Numbered from the stretch's first letter, positions 1 through 9,641 are shown. The stretch: DNA of 64,000 bases from an uncultured Pelagibacteraceae bacterium (GCA_902604785.1 CACLAC010000003.1:1-64000), one strand, 5' to 3'. The notes: generated by a model from the sequence alone, not told the origin. Numbers and translations: made by a program.

Positions 1-137
1 AAATTTAATTTCTTTTTATACTTTTTAGCCTGATTAAATAGTTTTTGATGACCAGCGTGTAAACCATCAAAATTTCCAATCAATATGATAGAGTTTTTAT
101 CTTCTTTCTTGATTTTAAAATTATTATAAATTTTCAT
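1..137 (-). CDS. ribF: Bifunctional riboflavin kinase/FAD synthetase, N-terminal fragment
   Basis: The reverse complement opens with ATG at 135-137 and stays open to the window edge, giving about 45 residues. They include IGNFDGLHAGHQ, the nucleotide-binding motif (GNFDGVHxGH) that opens the FAD synthetase domain of RibF. The family makes FMN and FAD from riboflavin in the cytoplasm. The rest of the protein lies outside the window. It starts 5 bp after the stop of the HAD phosphatase gene on the same strand, so the two are probably co-transcribed, a pairing often seen in alphaproteobacteria. The motif makes the call firm despite the short length. Confidence 0.85.
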   Translation of the reverse strand, partial: MKIYNNFKIKKEDKNSIILIGNFDGLHAGHQKLFNQAKKYKKKLN

Positions 138-142
138 TTTTT

Positions 143-985
143 TTACCATTTTAAATTTTTTTGGATATAATCAACATTAACCTTATATTTTTTTAATACT
201 TGATTTAATTCTATTTCTAATATTTCTTTTCTATGGATTCCGTTTGTTATTAATAAAGAATCAAAATTTTGAACATTTGCTCCTTTTATATCGGTATTTA
301 AATTATCGCCAATACATAAGACCTTCTTATCTTTTGTATTTGTAGATAGATTATAAACTGGCGGGTGTGGTTTTCCAAAATAAATTACCCTACCTTTTAT
401 TTCTTCAAATGTTTTAGCAACAGACCCGGCACAATATTCTCTTATTTCTCCCCTATCAACTATTAAATCAGGATTTGTACATATCAATTTTTTTGAAATA
501 TGATTTGATAATAAATTTTTATAATAATTTAAATCATTTTCATGTTCATCGAATAAACCTGTACATAATAAATAATCACAATCTTCTATATTAACAACAT
601 TGTTTTTTTCAATATTTTTAAATAAATCAAAATCTCTCGGGGGTCCTATATGGAAAAATTTTTGTTTATAAAATTCACTAACCAAATATTGATGAGCGGC
701 CTCCCCTGAGGTAAAAACATTTTCAAAATATTTTTTTAAACCAATTTTTTTTAAAAAATTTATAACACTTTCGTTTGGTCTTGGTGCATTTGTTAATAGA
801 ATAAAATTTTTTTTTGCTTTTGAAAGGTTATCTAAAACTTCTATTGAATCTTCATATAATTTGATGCCATTATGAACAACCCCCCATAAATCGATAAAAA
901 ATAAATCGTAATTATCTGCTATAGATTTTAGTCCAAAATTATCTAAGTTTTTGGTCATATTTGAGATATAGCTTAAAAATCTCAT
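143..985 (-). CDS. HAD-superfamily IIA (NagD-like, TIGR01459-type) phosphatase
   Basis: The 280-residue soluble protein has the HAD motifs in order. Motif I is FIDLWGVVHNG near residues 31-40, with the D-x-W variant typical of this alphaproteobacterial subfamily. Motif II is LLTNAPRP. GKPHPPVY supplies the motif III lysine and CIGDNLNTDIKGA is motif IV. It is probably a phosphatase of a small phosphorylated metabolite; the substrate is unknown. It is the first gene of a unit with ribF and divergent from groES, so 985-1083 holds both promoters. A second start at Met10 (958) is possible because neither start has a clear ribosome-binding site. Confidence 0.85.
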   Translation of the reverse strand: MRFLSYISNMTKNLDNFGLKSIADNYDLFFIDLWGVVHNGIKLYEDSIEVLDNLSKAKKNFILLTNAPRPNESVINFLKKIGLKKYFENVFTSGEAAHQYLVSEFYKQKFFHIGPPRDFDLFKNIEKNNVVNIEDCDYLLCTGLFDEHENDLNYYKNLLSNHISKKLICTNPDLIVDRGEIREYCAGSVAKTFEEIKGRVIYFGKPHPPVYNLSTNTKDKKVLCIGDNLNTDIKGANVQNFDSLLITNGIHRKEILEIELNQVLKKYKVNVDYIQKNLKW

Positions 986-1027
986 TAATTCTTGGATTTT
1001 TTAGATTTTATATATTTTATTGAAGAT

Positions 1028-1056
1028 CTTGAAAAAATTCAGCTGGGTCTTTATAT
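1028..1056 (+). promoter_or_regulatory. Candidate RpoH (heat-shock sigma) promoter of groES-groEL
   Basis: CTTGAAA starts at 1028. TTTATAT follows at 1050-1056, 18 bp after CTTG. The alphaproteobacterial RpoH consensus is roughly CTTG, 17-18 bp, CYTATNT, so the -10 matches at six of seven positions. The predicted start near 1063 leaves a leader of about 20 nt holding the AAAGGAG Shine-Dalgarno. The hsp20 gene at 18181 has a very similar CTTGAAAA promoter. Confidence 0.6.
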
Positions 1057-1082
1057 GAATGCTAATTTAAAGGAGTTTATGT

Positions 1083-1376
1083 ATGAAGTTTAAACCATTA
1101 CACGATAGAGTATTAATCGAAGTATTAGACAGCAGTGAAAAAACTGCTGGCGGCATTATCATTCCAGATTCAGCTCAGGAAAAACCTCAAGAAGGCAAAG
1201 TTGTTGCTGTTGGTGGTGGAGCAAAAACTGAAGATGGTAAAATCATCCCTATGGATGTTAAAGTTGGTGACAAAGTTCTTTTTGGCAAATGGTCAGGAAC
1301 TGAAGTCAAAATAGACGGCAAGGAATACAGCATAATGAAAGAGTCGGATATTATGGGTATTTCTTCTAGTAAATAA
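1083..1376 (+). CDS. groES: Co-chaperonin GroES (Hsp10)
   Basis: The 97-residue protein matches the usual GroES length. It begins with [13 protein letters not shown] and contains the mobile-loop region [22 protein letters not shown] near residues 17-38. It caps the GroEL ring and completes the folding chamber in the cytoplasm. A strong AAAGGAG lies just upstream of the ATG. The groEL gene follows after 20 bp with its own AAGGAGAG site, so the pair is the standard operon, probably driven by the heat-shock promoter at 1028-1056. Confidence 0.97.
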   Translation: MKFKPLHDRVLIEVLDSSEKTAGGIIIPDSAQEKPQEGKVVAVGGGAKTEDGKIIPMDVKVGDKVLFGKWSGTEVKIDGKEYSIMKESDIMGISSSK

Positions 1377-1384
1377 TTAATTAA

Positions 1385-3052
<1,668 letters not shown>

Positions 3053-3102
3053 TACGTTTCCATTTAGAGAACACTTTAAATACATACACTAAACAAAATT
3101 AG

Positions 3103-3137
3103 AACCCTCGGAACGAAAGTTTCGAGGGTTTTTTTTT
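3103..3137 (+). terminator. Intrinsic terminator of groES-groEL
   Basis: An inverted repeat AACCCTCGGAAC / GTTTCGAGGGTT surrounds a GAAA loop and is followed by a run of Ts. It lies about 50 bp past the groEL stop and ahead of the convergent MORN gene. Confidence 0.9.
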
Positions 3138-3156
3138 ATATTGAACTATAAAGATT

Positions 3157-3996
3157 TTACCATTCACCACTTTCATAATTATTAAATATTTTTTTTGCTT
3201 CAGCGTAACTTCCACAATCAAGGTACCCTGCTTCTGTAGTCAATAACCACATAAATCCCATTGGATATCTGAATATCCATGGTACATAACTTTTTTCTAT
3301 ATTTGATCCTTCTTTTAATATTTGAAATTTATTTTTAATCCATTTTCCTTCTAATTTTAATTTTAAAAGTTTCCCATATTTCCAAGTACCCTCATAATAT
3401 TCATCTTTATATTGAACTTTAAATTCCCCATGTGCAAATTGCCACTTCCATTCACCCTCTGCAATAGCGTTAAAAGGATATATACATGCTATGCCTTTTC
3501 CGTGTGGAAAAGGACTAATATTATTATTTACATCACCCACATATCTTGTGGTTGGTTTTGAATGACCAGGATCAGTACTAAAGATATTTGCAAATCCATT
3601 TTGTTTATCTTTTTTAAAATATATTTCATGACCGAAATGGTACTTATCTTTTTTAGTTCTACTACCATGTAGTTGTCTACCCTCATATAGTTGATCTTTA
3701 ATAAAATGACCAACCAATTCAAGATCATGCTTAAATTTTATGTATCCCTTCCCATTTAATTTTCCATTTTTAAATTCTCCAATTTTTGCTTCACCCTCTG
3801 TACCATTTGGATTAATACAAATCATTTTACCCCAACCATTAGGTAAATTTTTTTTAATTTCACCAATATAAGAATATTTTTTATTTTTTATTTCTTTGGA
3901 CTTTATTTTCTTTAATTTATTTTTAATTTCTTTGATTAATTTGTCGTATATTGGATTAAATACGAATTTTTTAATTTTTTTCTTTTCCATGCTCAA
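3157..3996 (-). CDS. MORN-repeat protein of unknown role
   Basis: The 279-residue protein has a very basic N terminus (about 45 residues rich in Lys) and then repeated MORN-like units. Examples are YIGEIKKNLPNGWGKM, GEFKNGKLNGKGYIKF, YVGDVNNN..PHGKGI, GEWKWQFAHGEFKV and YEGTWKYGKL, each with the Y/G-x-G...G-x-G pattern. The C-terminal 60 residues (from about 220) are not repeat-like. There is no signal peptide or membrane segment. MORN repeats often mediate lipid or protein contacts; no enzyme domain is visible. It is a single gene, convergent with groEL, and its upstream side is the repeat island at 4.0-4.6 kb. Function unknown. Confidence 0.75.
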   Translation of the reverse strand: MSMEKKKIKKFVFNPIYDKLIKEIKNKLKKIKSKEIKNKKYSYIGEIKKNLPNGWGKMICINPNGTEGEAKIGEFKNGKLNGKGYIKFKHDLELVGHFIKDQLYEGRQLHGSRTKKDKYHFGHEIYFKKDKQNGFANIFSTDPGHSKPTTRYVGDVNNNISPFPHGKGIACIYPFNAIAEGEWKWQFAHGEFKVQYKDEYYEGTWKYGKLLKLKLEGKWIKNKFQILKEGSNIEKSYVPWIFRYPMGFMWLLTTEAGYLDCGSYAEAKKIFNNYESGEW

Positions 3997-4180
3997 CTTT
4001 ACCCCAACTCCCTCAATGTAGTCATCTTTTAACTTGTTTTTAAATTAGAGGGTTTCTTAATGAAATCATCTTCTAAGTATAACCGCTCTAAGTAAAAACC
4101 AAACATTTCTTAAGTTTAATATACTTGTTAATGATCCTATTACATAGGTAAAAGCACAAACTCTTAAAATAGATTTAAAG

Positions 4181-4445
4181 GATTGTTTTGTTCATGCAAG
4201 GGTGAAAAATAGGTCTGTGGAACTGAGGAGCAAGACTGGGAGAAGGATTGTTTTGTTCATGCTAAAATCAAAAAACACAAGGGTCCATGCGCTGTTAATC
4301 TAAAGAAAAAGATTGTTTTGTTCATGCAAGGGTGAAAAATAGGTCTGAAAAGCGGGAGGGCGAGGTTCGATTCCATTAAACTAGATAAAGTACGGGGTAA
4401 TGGAAAAACGGGTTTGTGGAACGCAAGGGTGAAGTGCGATTCCAT
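4181..4445. repeat. G-rich imperfect repeat island in a 635 bp intergenic gap
   Basis: The gap 3997-4631 has no convincing gene. A 37 bp sequence beginning GATTGTTTTGTTCATGCAAG occurs identically at 4181-4217 and 4311-4347, exactly 130 bp apart. Its first 17 bp recur at 4246-4262. A second module, with a consensus near GTGGAAC..AGGGYGA..GYGATTCCAT, recurs in diverged form near 4214, 4345 and 4414. About half of the bases in 4411-4440 are G or C, unlike the flanks. Short direct repeats (TGCTTTCT, TGCAATGAA) follow at 4450-4503. Short frames exist on both strands (for example 4257-4445 minus), but their repeats follow the DNA repeat and they have no clear ribosome-binding site. This may be a decayed repeat or a non-coding RNA locus. 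Confidence 0.75.
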
Positions 4446-4581
4446 CTATCTGCTTTCTGTTTGCTTTCTATTTGGGACGATTCTGCAATGAACTTTGCAA
4501 TGAAGAAGTTAAATAAGTGAGTATTGGCGTAATATGTGGGCGAATGTAACCCAACTTTCTAATTAAAAAATTATTAAAAAC

Positions 4582-4607
4582 CCCCGATTTATTCGGGGTT
4601 TTTTTTT
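4582..4607 (+). terminator. Orphan plus-strand intrinsic terminator
   Basis: CCCCGA (4582-4587) pairs with TCGGGG (4593-4598) around a TTTAT loop, followed by nine Ts (4599-4607). No plus-strand gene lies upstream: the nearest upstream gene is on the minus strand and transcribed away. The next gene starts 25 bp downstream. This implies an unannotated plus-strand transcript across the repeat island. Confidence 0.75.
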
Positions 4608-4631
4608 GTAAAAAAATTATATTATTAATTT

Positions 4632-5324
4632 ATGAAATTTTATCTTTCGTTACTTATAATATTAATTTCAATTAAGGCTTTTGCTCATCAACCAAAATTA
4701 ATAAAATATTCTCCATCAAAAGAAAATCCACATAAAGTAATATATCCAGAGATTTCAAAAGCATATTATGGAAAACTTTCAGGAGAATCACACTATTACA
4801 TAATAAATAGTGAAAAAGATTTCTTATTTTATGCTGGCATTTTAAGTCCAAAAATTGATGAAAATTACAAATGGTTATCTTTAGATATTTTAGATAAAAA
4901 TAATAATATCATCTACCAAGCAGACGGATCTCAACATAAATGGAATGCGTGGTATGAACCTTATGCAAGAGACTGGTATTGGAAAGGTCCAGAAATTGGG
5001 GGAGAAATAAATCAGGAAACAGGTTTTAAAAAAAGTTTTTTAATTAAATCAGGCACTTATAAAATTAAAGTTTATAATAATGATAATATTGGAAACTATT
5101 CTTTAGCAGTTGGTGAAGCAGAATTTTTTGGCTCAAATACTTTTGAAAAAATACTAACTTGGACACCAATTATTTTTTATATAGGGCCTTATATGGATAT
5201 AGTTCACTGGAAAAAATTTGATGTTACAGCATACATTCCACATATTATGTTGTTAGTTATATTTTTTTTAATATATATAATTATTAAAAAAATATTTTAT
5301 AAAAAAAAAAACTACCTTGAATAA
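4632..5324 (+). CDS. Secreted beta-rich protein with C-terminal membrane anchor, unknown function
   Basis: The 230-residue protein has an N-terminal signal peptide (to about residue 18, ending KAFA before HQPKL). A mainly polar domain rich in aromatic residues follows (WNAWYEPYARDWYWKGPEIG near residues 100-120). Then comes a segment resembling pre-peptidase C-terminal beta domains (SGTYKIKVYNNDNIGNYSLAVGE near 140-162). A single membrane helix (about 200-220) precedes a basic tail. I do not recognise the family. It overlaps the HupE-like gene by 8 bp and is likely co-translated with it, hinting at a shared, possibly metal-related, role. The predicted mature N terminus is histidine. Confidence 0.7.
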   Translation: MKFYLSLLIILISIKAFAHQPKLIKYSPSKENPHKVIYPEISKAYYGKLSGESHYYIINSEKDFLFYAGILSPKIDENYKWLSLDILDKNNNIIYQADGSQHKWNAWYEPYARDWYWKGPEIGGEINQETGFKKSFLIKSGTYKIKVYNNDNIGNYSLAVGEAEFFGSNTFEKILTWTPIIFYIGPYMDIVHWKKFDVTAYIPHIMLLVIFFLIYIIIKKIFYKKKNYLE

Positions 5325-5907
5325 AAATTTTATTATTTTTCTAACCTGTTTATTATTTTATCCATTGCCTGTTATTGCACATAGTTTTACAGGAAGAATT
5401 GGTTTCTATGATGGACTTTCTCACCCTGTTTTAGGTTTAGATCATTTTCTAGCAATGTTAAGTGTTGGTATTGTATCTGCTCAAATCGGAGGAAAAGCTA
5501 TTTGGACTGTACCTGCAACCTTTGTTTCAATAATGACAATTGGAGGTTTGTTTGGATTTCTTTTAATAATTTATGAATTTTTTTTTGTAGAAGTTGGAAT
5601 TATTTTTTCTGTTATTCTTTTAGGGTTTGCAATAAGTATAGATAAAAAAATTCCAACAAAAATAATCATATTATTTGTAGGTTTTTTTGGTTTCTTTCAT
5701 GGAACCGCTCATGGCATAGAAGTACCTGCAGCAGCTAACCCCTTATTGTTTCTTTTAGGATTTATTTTTGGAACAACAGCTTTACATCTATTTGGGGTAG
5801 CGATTGGTTACTTCTCAATTAAGACAACTATTTCTTCGATTATGTTGCGTCTCGTCGGAATATCTTTTGCTATTTATGGAATTTATTTGTTAACTCAAAT
5901 TTTTTGA
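5317..5907 (+). CDS. HupE/UreJ family membrane protein
   Basis: The 196-residue protein has a signal-like first segment ending VIAHS, then about five membrane helices. It carries the family signature SHPVLGLDHFLAMLSVG near residues 31-47 and the histidine motif FFHGTAHGIEVP near 128-140. HupE/UreJ proteins are linked to nickel or cobalt uptake; no urease or hydrogenase gene is in this window, so the substrate is open. The start is TTG, within TTGAATAA that also holds the stop of the upstream gene. Translational coupling is therefore likely. The family call is good; the metal is inference. Confidence 0.8.
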   Translation: MNKNFIIFLTCLLFYPLPVIAHSFTGRIGFYDGLSHPVLGLDHFLAMLSVGIVSAQIGGKAIWTVPATFVSIMTIGGLFGFLLIIYEFFFVEVGIIFSVILLGFAISIDKKIPTKIIILFVGFFGFFHGTAHGIEVPAAANPLLFLLGFIFGTTALHLFGVAIGYFSIKTTISSIMLRLVGISFAIYGIYLLTQIF

Positions 5908-5969
5908 AAATTAGATACCTTTTTCAGGGCGGTCTAATGGTTAATCTAACAAATTTATGTAGTCTTTTT

Positions 5970-6056
5970 CTAACAAACCACATTAAACCAATCTATAGTT
6001 TCAGAAGAGTTGTATCCATCACTTATTAATTGAATATGAAAATCAACTTCAGCTGC
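5970..6056 (-). other. In-frame post-stop reading frame after the YczE-like gene
   Basis: Directly after the TAA of the minus-strand YczE-like gene the same frame stays open for 28 codons, beginning GCAGCTGAAGTT (AAEVDFHIQLISDGYNSS...) and ending TAG at 5970-5972. The residue composition looks protein-like, but 28 codons is short. It could be a lost C-terminal tail or chance. Nothing else is seen in 5908-5969 apart from A+T-rich sequence. Confidence 0.3.
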
Positions 6057-6701
6057 TTAAAAATTTTTTCCAACTACATATAATCCAAGAGCAACGGCAG
6101 GACCCACTCCAAAAGCAAACATTAAGGTGCCAAATCCAACTGTGCCTCCCAAATACCAACCAATAGAAACAACTGAAATTTCTAAAAAAGCCCTTACAAG
6201 CGCTATGGGTAATTTAGTTTTATTTTGTAAACCAGTCATTAATCCGTCTCTTGGACCAGGGCCTAAATTTGCAATTAAATAAAAGCCACTTCCAATACCT
6301 ACAATAATTACCGCAAAAAGTGCTAATAAAAATTTAGCAATAATATGGTCGGGTGCTTGAATATATTTTAAACAAACATCAATCATCACAGCAATGATAA
6401 TTGCATTTAGAATTGTGCCAATTCCAGGTTTTTGATTTAAAAAAATCCAAAGAAAAATTACAAATAAACTTGTAAAAAAAGTAATCGTTCCAATTGAATA
6501 ATCTACATGTAAAGAAATACCTTGAGCTAGAACACTCCATGGGGATGCCCCTGTTTGAGAAACTAATAACAGGCCTTCTCCTACTCCAAATAAACTTAGA
6601 CCAAAGCATAAAAATATAAATGTTGTAATTTTTGGCTTCAAATTTAAAGGTTTTTTTGAACTCCAAGAAACTTTTGGTATTTTTTTTATAGTTAAAAACA
6701 T
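6057..6701 (-). CDS. YczE/YyaS-type integral membrane protein
   Basis: The 214-residue protein has five or so hydrophobic segments and the COG2364 signatures ASPWSVLAQGIS near residue 52 and ANLGPGPRDGLMTGL near 145-158. These membrane proteins are widespread but their substrate is not settled. The first 25 residues are polar and basic, as expected for a cytoplasmic N terminus. The gene is divergent from the DUF6134 gene with only 46 bp between. The frame continues for 28 codons after its stop (see 5970-6056). Confidence 0.8.
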   Translation of the reverse strand: MFLTIKKIPKVSWSSKKPLNLKPKITTFIFLCFGLSLFGVGEGLLLVSQTGASPWSVLAQGISLHVDYSIGTITFFTSLFVIFLWIFLNQKPGIGTILNAIIIAVMIDVCLKYIQAPDHIIAKFLLALFAVIIVGIGSGFYLIANLGPGPRDGLMTGLQNKTKLPIALVRAFLEISVVSIGWYLGGTVGFGTLMFAFGVGPAVALGLYVVGKNF

Positions 6702-6747
6702 TTTTTTTAACTATTATTTATACTTTCTTAAATTAAAATCCAATAAA

Positions 6748-7428
6748 ATGAGAAAATACATATATATAATCATAATAATATTATTTTCCTCAAAAGCTTA
6801 TTCACACACTGCTCACTATGAAGGTTTAAAAAAAATAGAAATGGAGGTTCTTCGAAATGGTGAAGTTATTGGATATAGCAATTATTTTTTTGAAAACAGT
6901 AAAAAAAAAATGACTGTAAAAAATTATACTAAATTCAAAGTTGATTTATTGGGAATGACTGTATTTTCAATTTCAAGTGAAGCTATAGAAAAATACGAAA
7001 ATGATAAATTAATTTATTTTAAGTCAAATACTTTTCAAAATGACAAAGAAAAATACGTAAATTTAAATTACGATAAATCATTAAAAAAATTTATAATAGA
7101 TGGATCTTCATATAAAGGTGAGGCAAGCTTAGATTGTATTATAGGAAGCTGGTGGAATCATAAAATTTTTAAAGCAAACAAACAAATAAGCCCCCTTTCA
7201 GGAAGTATAAAAGAACAGATAGTTACTTTTGTTGGAAAAGAGAAAATTAATATTAATAATAAGGAATATTTGACTGAACATTTTAAAATAAAATCAAAGG
7301 ATAAAAATTTACCAGATGATAAGAAATTAAATTTTGATATATGGTATAATCCAGAAAATAAATTAATAATAAAAGTTTCATACTCGAAAATGGGAAATTG
7401 GGAATATAGATTAAAAAATTTTGAATAA
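6748..7428 (+). CDS. DUF6134-type secreted protein
   Basis: The 226-residue protein starts with a signal peptide of about 19 residues (ending KAYS before HTAHYEG). The remainder is predicted as beta-rich, with the pattern found in DUF6134 proteins: an early GEVIGYSNYFFE strand pair, ASLDCIIGSWWNH near residue 130 and a late FDIWYNPENKLIIKVSYS. It is probably periplasmic and its function is not known. Its last base is the first base of the next gene's ATG, so the two genes are translationally coupled. Confidence 0.65.
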   Translation: MRKYIYIIIIILFSSKAYSHTAHYEGLKKIEMEVLRNGEVIGYSNYFFENSKKKMTVKNYTKFKVDLLGMTVFSISSEAIEKYENDKLIYFKSNTFQNDKEKYVNLNYDKSLKKFIIDGSSYKGEASLDCIIGSWWNHKIFKANKQISPLSGSIKEQIVTFVGKEKININNKEYLTEHFKIKSKDKNLPDDKKLNFDIWYNPENKLIIKVSYSKMGNWEYRLKNFE

Positions 7429-8153
7429 TGGCTATTTGGGGAAGTTTAATTGGTGGAATGATAGGTTTATCTCTTGGAGGACCTTTTGGAATGTTATTGG
7501 GTTCTTTGATAGGAGGAAAAATATCAAGAGCAAAATCTAGATCTAGTTTTGGATCTTTTGCTCAACCTCAACAAATTTTTGCTCTATCTCTAATAGTGTT
7601 ATCGGCAAAATTAAGTAAAGCTGATGGTCAAGTAAGTAAAGAAGAACTAATAGCTGTAAAAGATAAATTAAAAATTCCAGATAATGAATTAGATCAAGTG
7701 GGAAAAATATTTAATAAAGCAAAAGAAGAAAGTGCTGGTTATGAGTCTTACGCTGAACAAATTGCACAAATTTATAAAGGAAACATTAATGTATTAGAGG
7801 AAGTCATAAATATATTATTTTATATAGCTGAGTCTGATGGAAATATTAGTGAATCTGAACTTAAAATGATTAAACATATCGCTCAAATATTTGGATTAAC
7901 GGAAATTCAATTTAACAGTATTAGAGAAAGTAGAAAATCTTCAGACAAACTTAATCCTTATATAGTTTTGGAAAGCAAACCAGATGACACCATTGAAATT
8001 ATAAGAAAAAGATATTTAAAACTAAGCAAAGAACACCATCCTGATTTACTTATGAGTAAAGGCGTTCCTCAAGAAGTCATTGATGAAAGCAAAGCCAAGA
8101 TGAGATCAATTAATTCTGCTTGGGATCAAGTTCAAAAATTAAAATCCAATTAA
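7428..8153 (+). CDS. DjlA-like protein: glycine-rich N terminus, TerB domain, C-terminal J domain
   Basis: The 241-residue protein has three parts. Residues 1-35 form a glycine-rich hydrophobic segment ([22 protein letters not shown]) that may insert in the membrane. Residues about 45-160 are a TerB-like helical domain. Residues about 175-240 are a J domain with the essential HPD (SKEHHPDLL). This is the arrangement of DjlA-type DnaK co-chaperones, minus a classical transmembrane helix. It overlaps the stop of aceA by 4 bp in a convergent arrangement. Confidence 0.82.
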   Translation: MAIWGSLIGGMIGLSLGGPFGMLLGSLIGGKISRAKSRSSFGSFAQPQQIFALSLIVLSAKLSKADGQVSKEELIAVKDKLKIPDNELDQVGKIFNKAKEESAGYESYAEQIAQIYKGNINVLEEVINILFYIAESDGNISESELKMIKHIAQIFGLTEIQFNSIRESRKSSDKLNPYIVLESKPDDTIEIIRKRYLKLSKEHHPDLLMSKGVPQEVIDESKAKMRSINSAWDQVQKLKSN

Positions 8154-9424
8154 AATTGTTCAGACTCCGTTGAGCCTTCCATTGCTGTAGTAGAACTTTT
8201 TCCTGAACTAATTGTATTAGAAACAGCATCAAAATAGGAAGTTCCTACTTCTCTTTGGTGTTTAACGCTAGTATAACCATCTTTTTCTCTAGAAAATTCA
8301 TGTTGTTGGATTTTAGAATAAGCAGTCATACCTTCCGTTTTATATTTTTCTGCTAATTCAAATATAGCAATGTTTTGGGTATGAAAGCCTGCCAAAGTAA
8401 TAAATTGAAACTTATAACCCATTTCTGCAATTTTTTTTTGAAAAGATGCTATCTCATCATCAGACAAATGTTTTTTCCAATTAAAAGATGGTGAACAGTT
8501 ATATGCTAGTAATTTACCTGGAAATTTTTCATGAATTGCATCTGCAAAATTTTTAGCTTCTTCTAAATTTGGAGTAGCAGTTTCACACCAAATTAAATCG
8601 GCGTAAGGTGCATAAGCTAAACCTCTGGAGATAGCCTGTTCAATTCCATCTTTTACATAGAAAAAACCTTCTGGAGATCTTTCTCCAGTTAAAAAAGGTT
8701 TATCATTTTCATCAAAGTCATTTGTAATTAATTTTGCTGCATTAGCATCTGTTCTTGCAAGAATTATAAGAGGCACATCAGCAATATCAGCTGCTAGTCT
8801 AGCAGCTTTAAGATTTCTTACCATTGTTCCTGTTGGTACAAGAACTTTACCACCCATATGGCCACATTTTTTTTCACTTGCAAGCTGATCTTCAAAATGG
8901 ACACCTGCGGCACCTGCCTTTATAAATTTTTTTGCTAATTCAAATACATTTAAAGGTCCTCCAAAACCAGCTTCTCCATCTGCAATAATAGGAAGCATAT
9001 AATCTACACTTTTACTTTTCTCCATATCGCCATCAATTAATTCCATATGTTGAATTTGATCGGCCCTTATTAAAGAATTATTCATTGATTCAACCAATTT
9101 CGGTGCACTATCGTAAGGATATAATGATTGATCTGGGTACATTTCCCCTGCACTATTTGCATCTGCAGCAACTTGCCAGCCACTAAGATAAATCGCCTTT
9201 AAACCAGCCTTTGCGTGTTGTACAGCATGATTTCCCGAAAGTGATCCAAGAGTATTAATATAAGGTTCGGTATTTAACAATTTCCACAATTTTTGAGATT
9301 GTTGTTTGCACATTGAATACTCAATTTTAATTGATCCTCTTAACCTTTCTACTTCTTCTGGGGTATAATCTCTTTTTATTCCTGCAAATCTTTTTAAATC
9401 ATAAGATACGTTTTCTGCTGACAT
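8150..9424 (-). CDS. aceA: Isocitrate lyase
   Basis: The 424-residue protein splits isocitrate into glyoxylate and succinate, the first step of the glyoxylate bypass. It shows the catalytic loop KKCGHMGGK with Cys near residue 187, [10 protein letters not shown] near 80-90 and metal-binding acidic motifs (DGEAGFGG). Its length matches bacterial isocitrate lyases. Malate synthase is not in the window. Upstream lie a 54-codon small ORF on the same strand and a divergent ScfR regulator. Related regulators (RamB) control this gene elsewhere, so regulation by the divergent gene is a strong inference. Confidence 0.96.
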   Translation of the reverse strand: MSAENVSYDLKRFAGIKRDYTPEEVERLRGSIKIEYSMCKQQSQKLWKLLNTEPYINTLGSLSGNHAVQHAKAGLKAIYLSGWQVAADANSAGEMYPDQSLYPYDSAPKLVESMNNSLIRADQIQHMELIDGDMEKSKSVDYMLPIIADGEAGFGGPLNVFELAKKFIKAGAAGVHFEDQLASEKKCGHMGGKVLVPTGTMVRNLKAARLAADIADVPLIILARTDANAAKLITNDFDENDKPFLTGERSPEGFFYVKDGIEQAISRGLAYAPYADLIWCETATPNLEEAKNFADAIHEKFPGKLLAYNCSPSFNWKKHLSDDEIASFQKKIAEMGYKFQFITLAGFHTQNIAIFELAEKYKTEGMTAYSKIQQHEFSREKDGYTSVKHQREVGTSYFDAVSNTISSGKSSTTAMEGSTESEQF

Positions 9425-9475
9425 ATTAAATTTTTCCTGTTGAATTTTTATTGAAATATAAGCTTAAACTATGAA

Positions 9476-9640
9476 CTAGTTTTTTTGAGTAAATTCTTCA
9501 GTAAACTCGTTCATGCCACTTGATCCCCAATCACAATAATCATCTCTTAGATAAACTCCTCTAGATTGATGCTCAGATTGCTCTTCTTGACTAGTAATTT
9601 GGTGTTTATTTTCAGTGCTTTTAATTTTATTTTTTTCCAT
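9476..9640 (-). CDS. Small 54-residue ORF upstream of aceA
   Basis: A minus-strand ATG at 9638-9640 opens a frame of 54 codons ending TAG at 9476-9478, 51 bp before the aceA start. The product is hydrophilic: residues 1-27 are rich in Lys, Gln, Glu and Ser. It ends in GVYLRDDYCDWGSSGMNEFTEEF and a short tail, with one Cys and one Trp. There is no signal peptide or membrane segment. The start codon sits 1 bp from a perfect 9 bp inverted repeat (9642-9663), so a transcript starting there would be leaderless or nearly so. I do not recognise it. The protein-like C terminus and position ahead of aceA make it more likely real than not. Confidence 0.6.
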   Translation of the reverse strand: MEKNKIKSTENKHQITSQEEQSEHQSRGVYLRDDYCDWGSSGMNEFTEEFTQKN

Positions 9641-9641
9641 T

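Noticed and set aside
4059..4094. Small ORF of 11 codons (plus strand, start ATGAAATCATC)
   Set aside because: Too short to support and no homology clue, though an AGAGGG lies upstream.
4181..4347. CRISPR array
   Set aside because: Only two full copies and one partial copy, with unequal spacing and no cas genes in the window.
4360..4376. tRNA-like T-arm (GGTTCGATTCC)
   Set aside because: The five-base stem does not pair fully (only two pairs hold) and no acceptor or anticodon stems fit around it.
4257..4445. Minus-strand 62-codon frame in the repeat island
   Set aside because: The frame repeats with the DNA repeat, has no ribosome-binding site and no recognisable domain. Kept only as part of the repeat entry.
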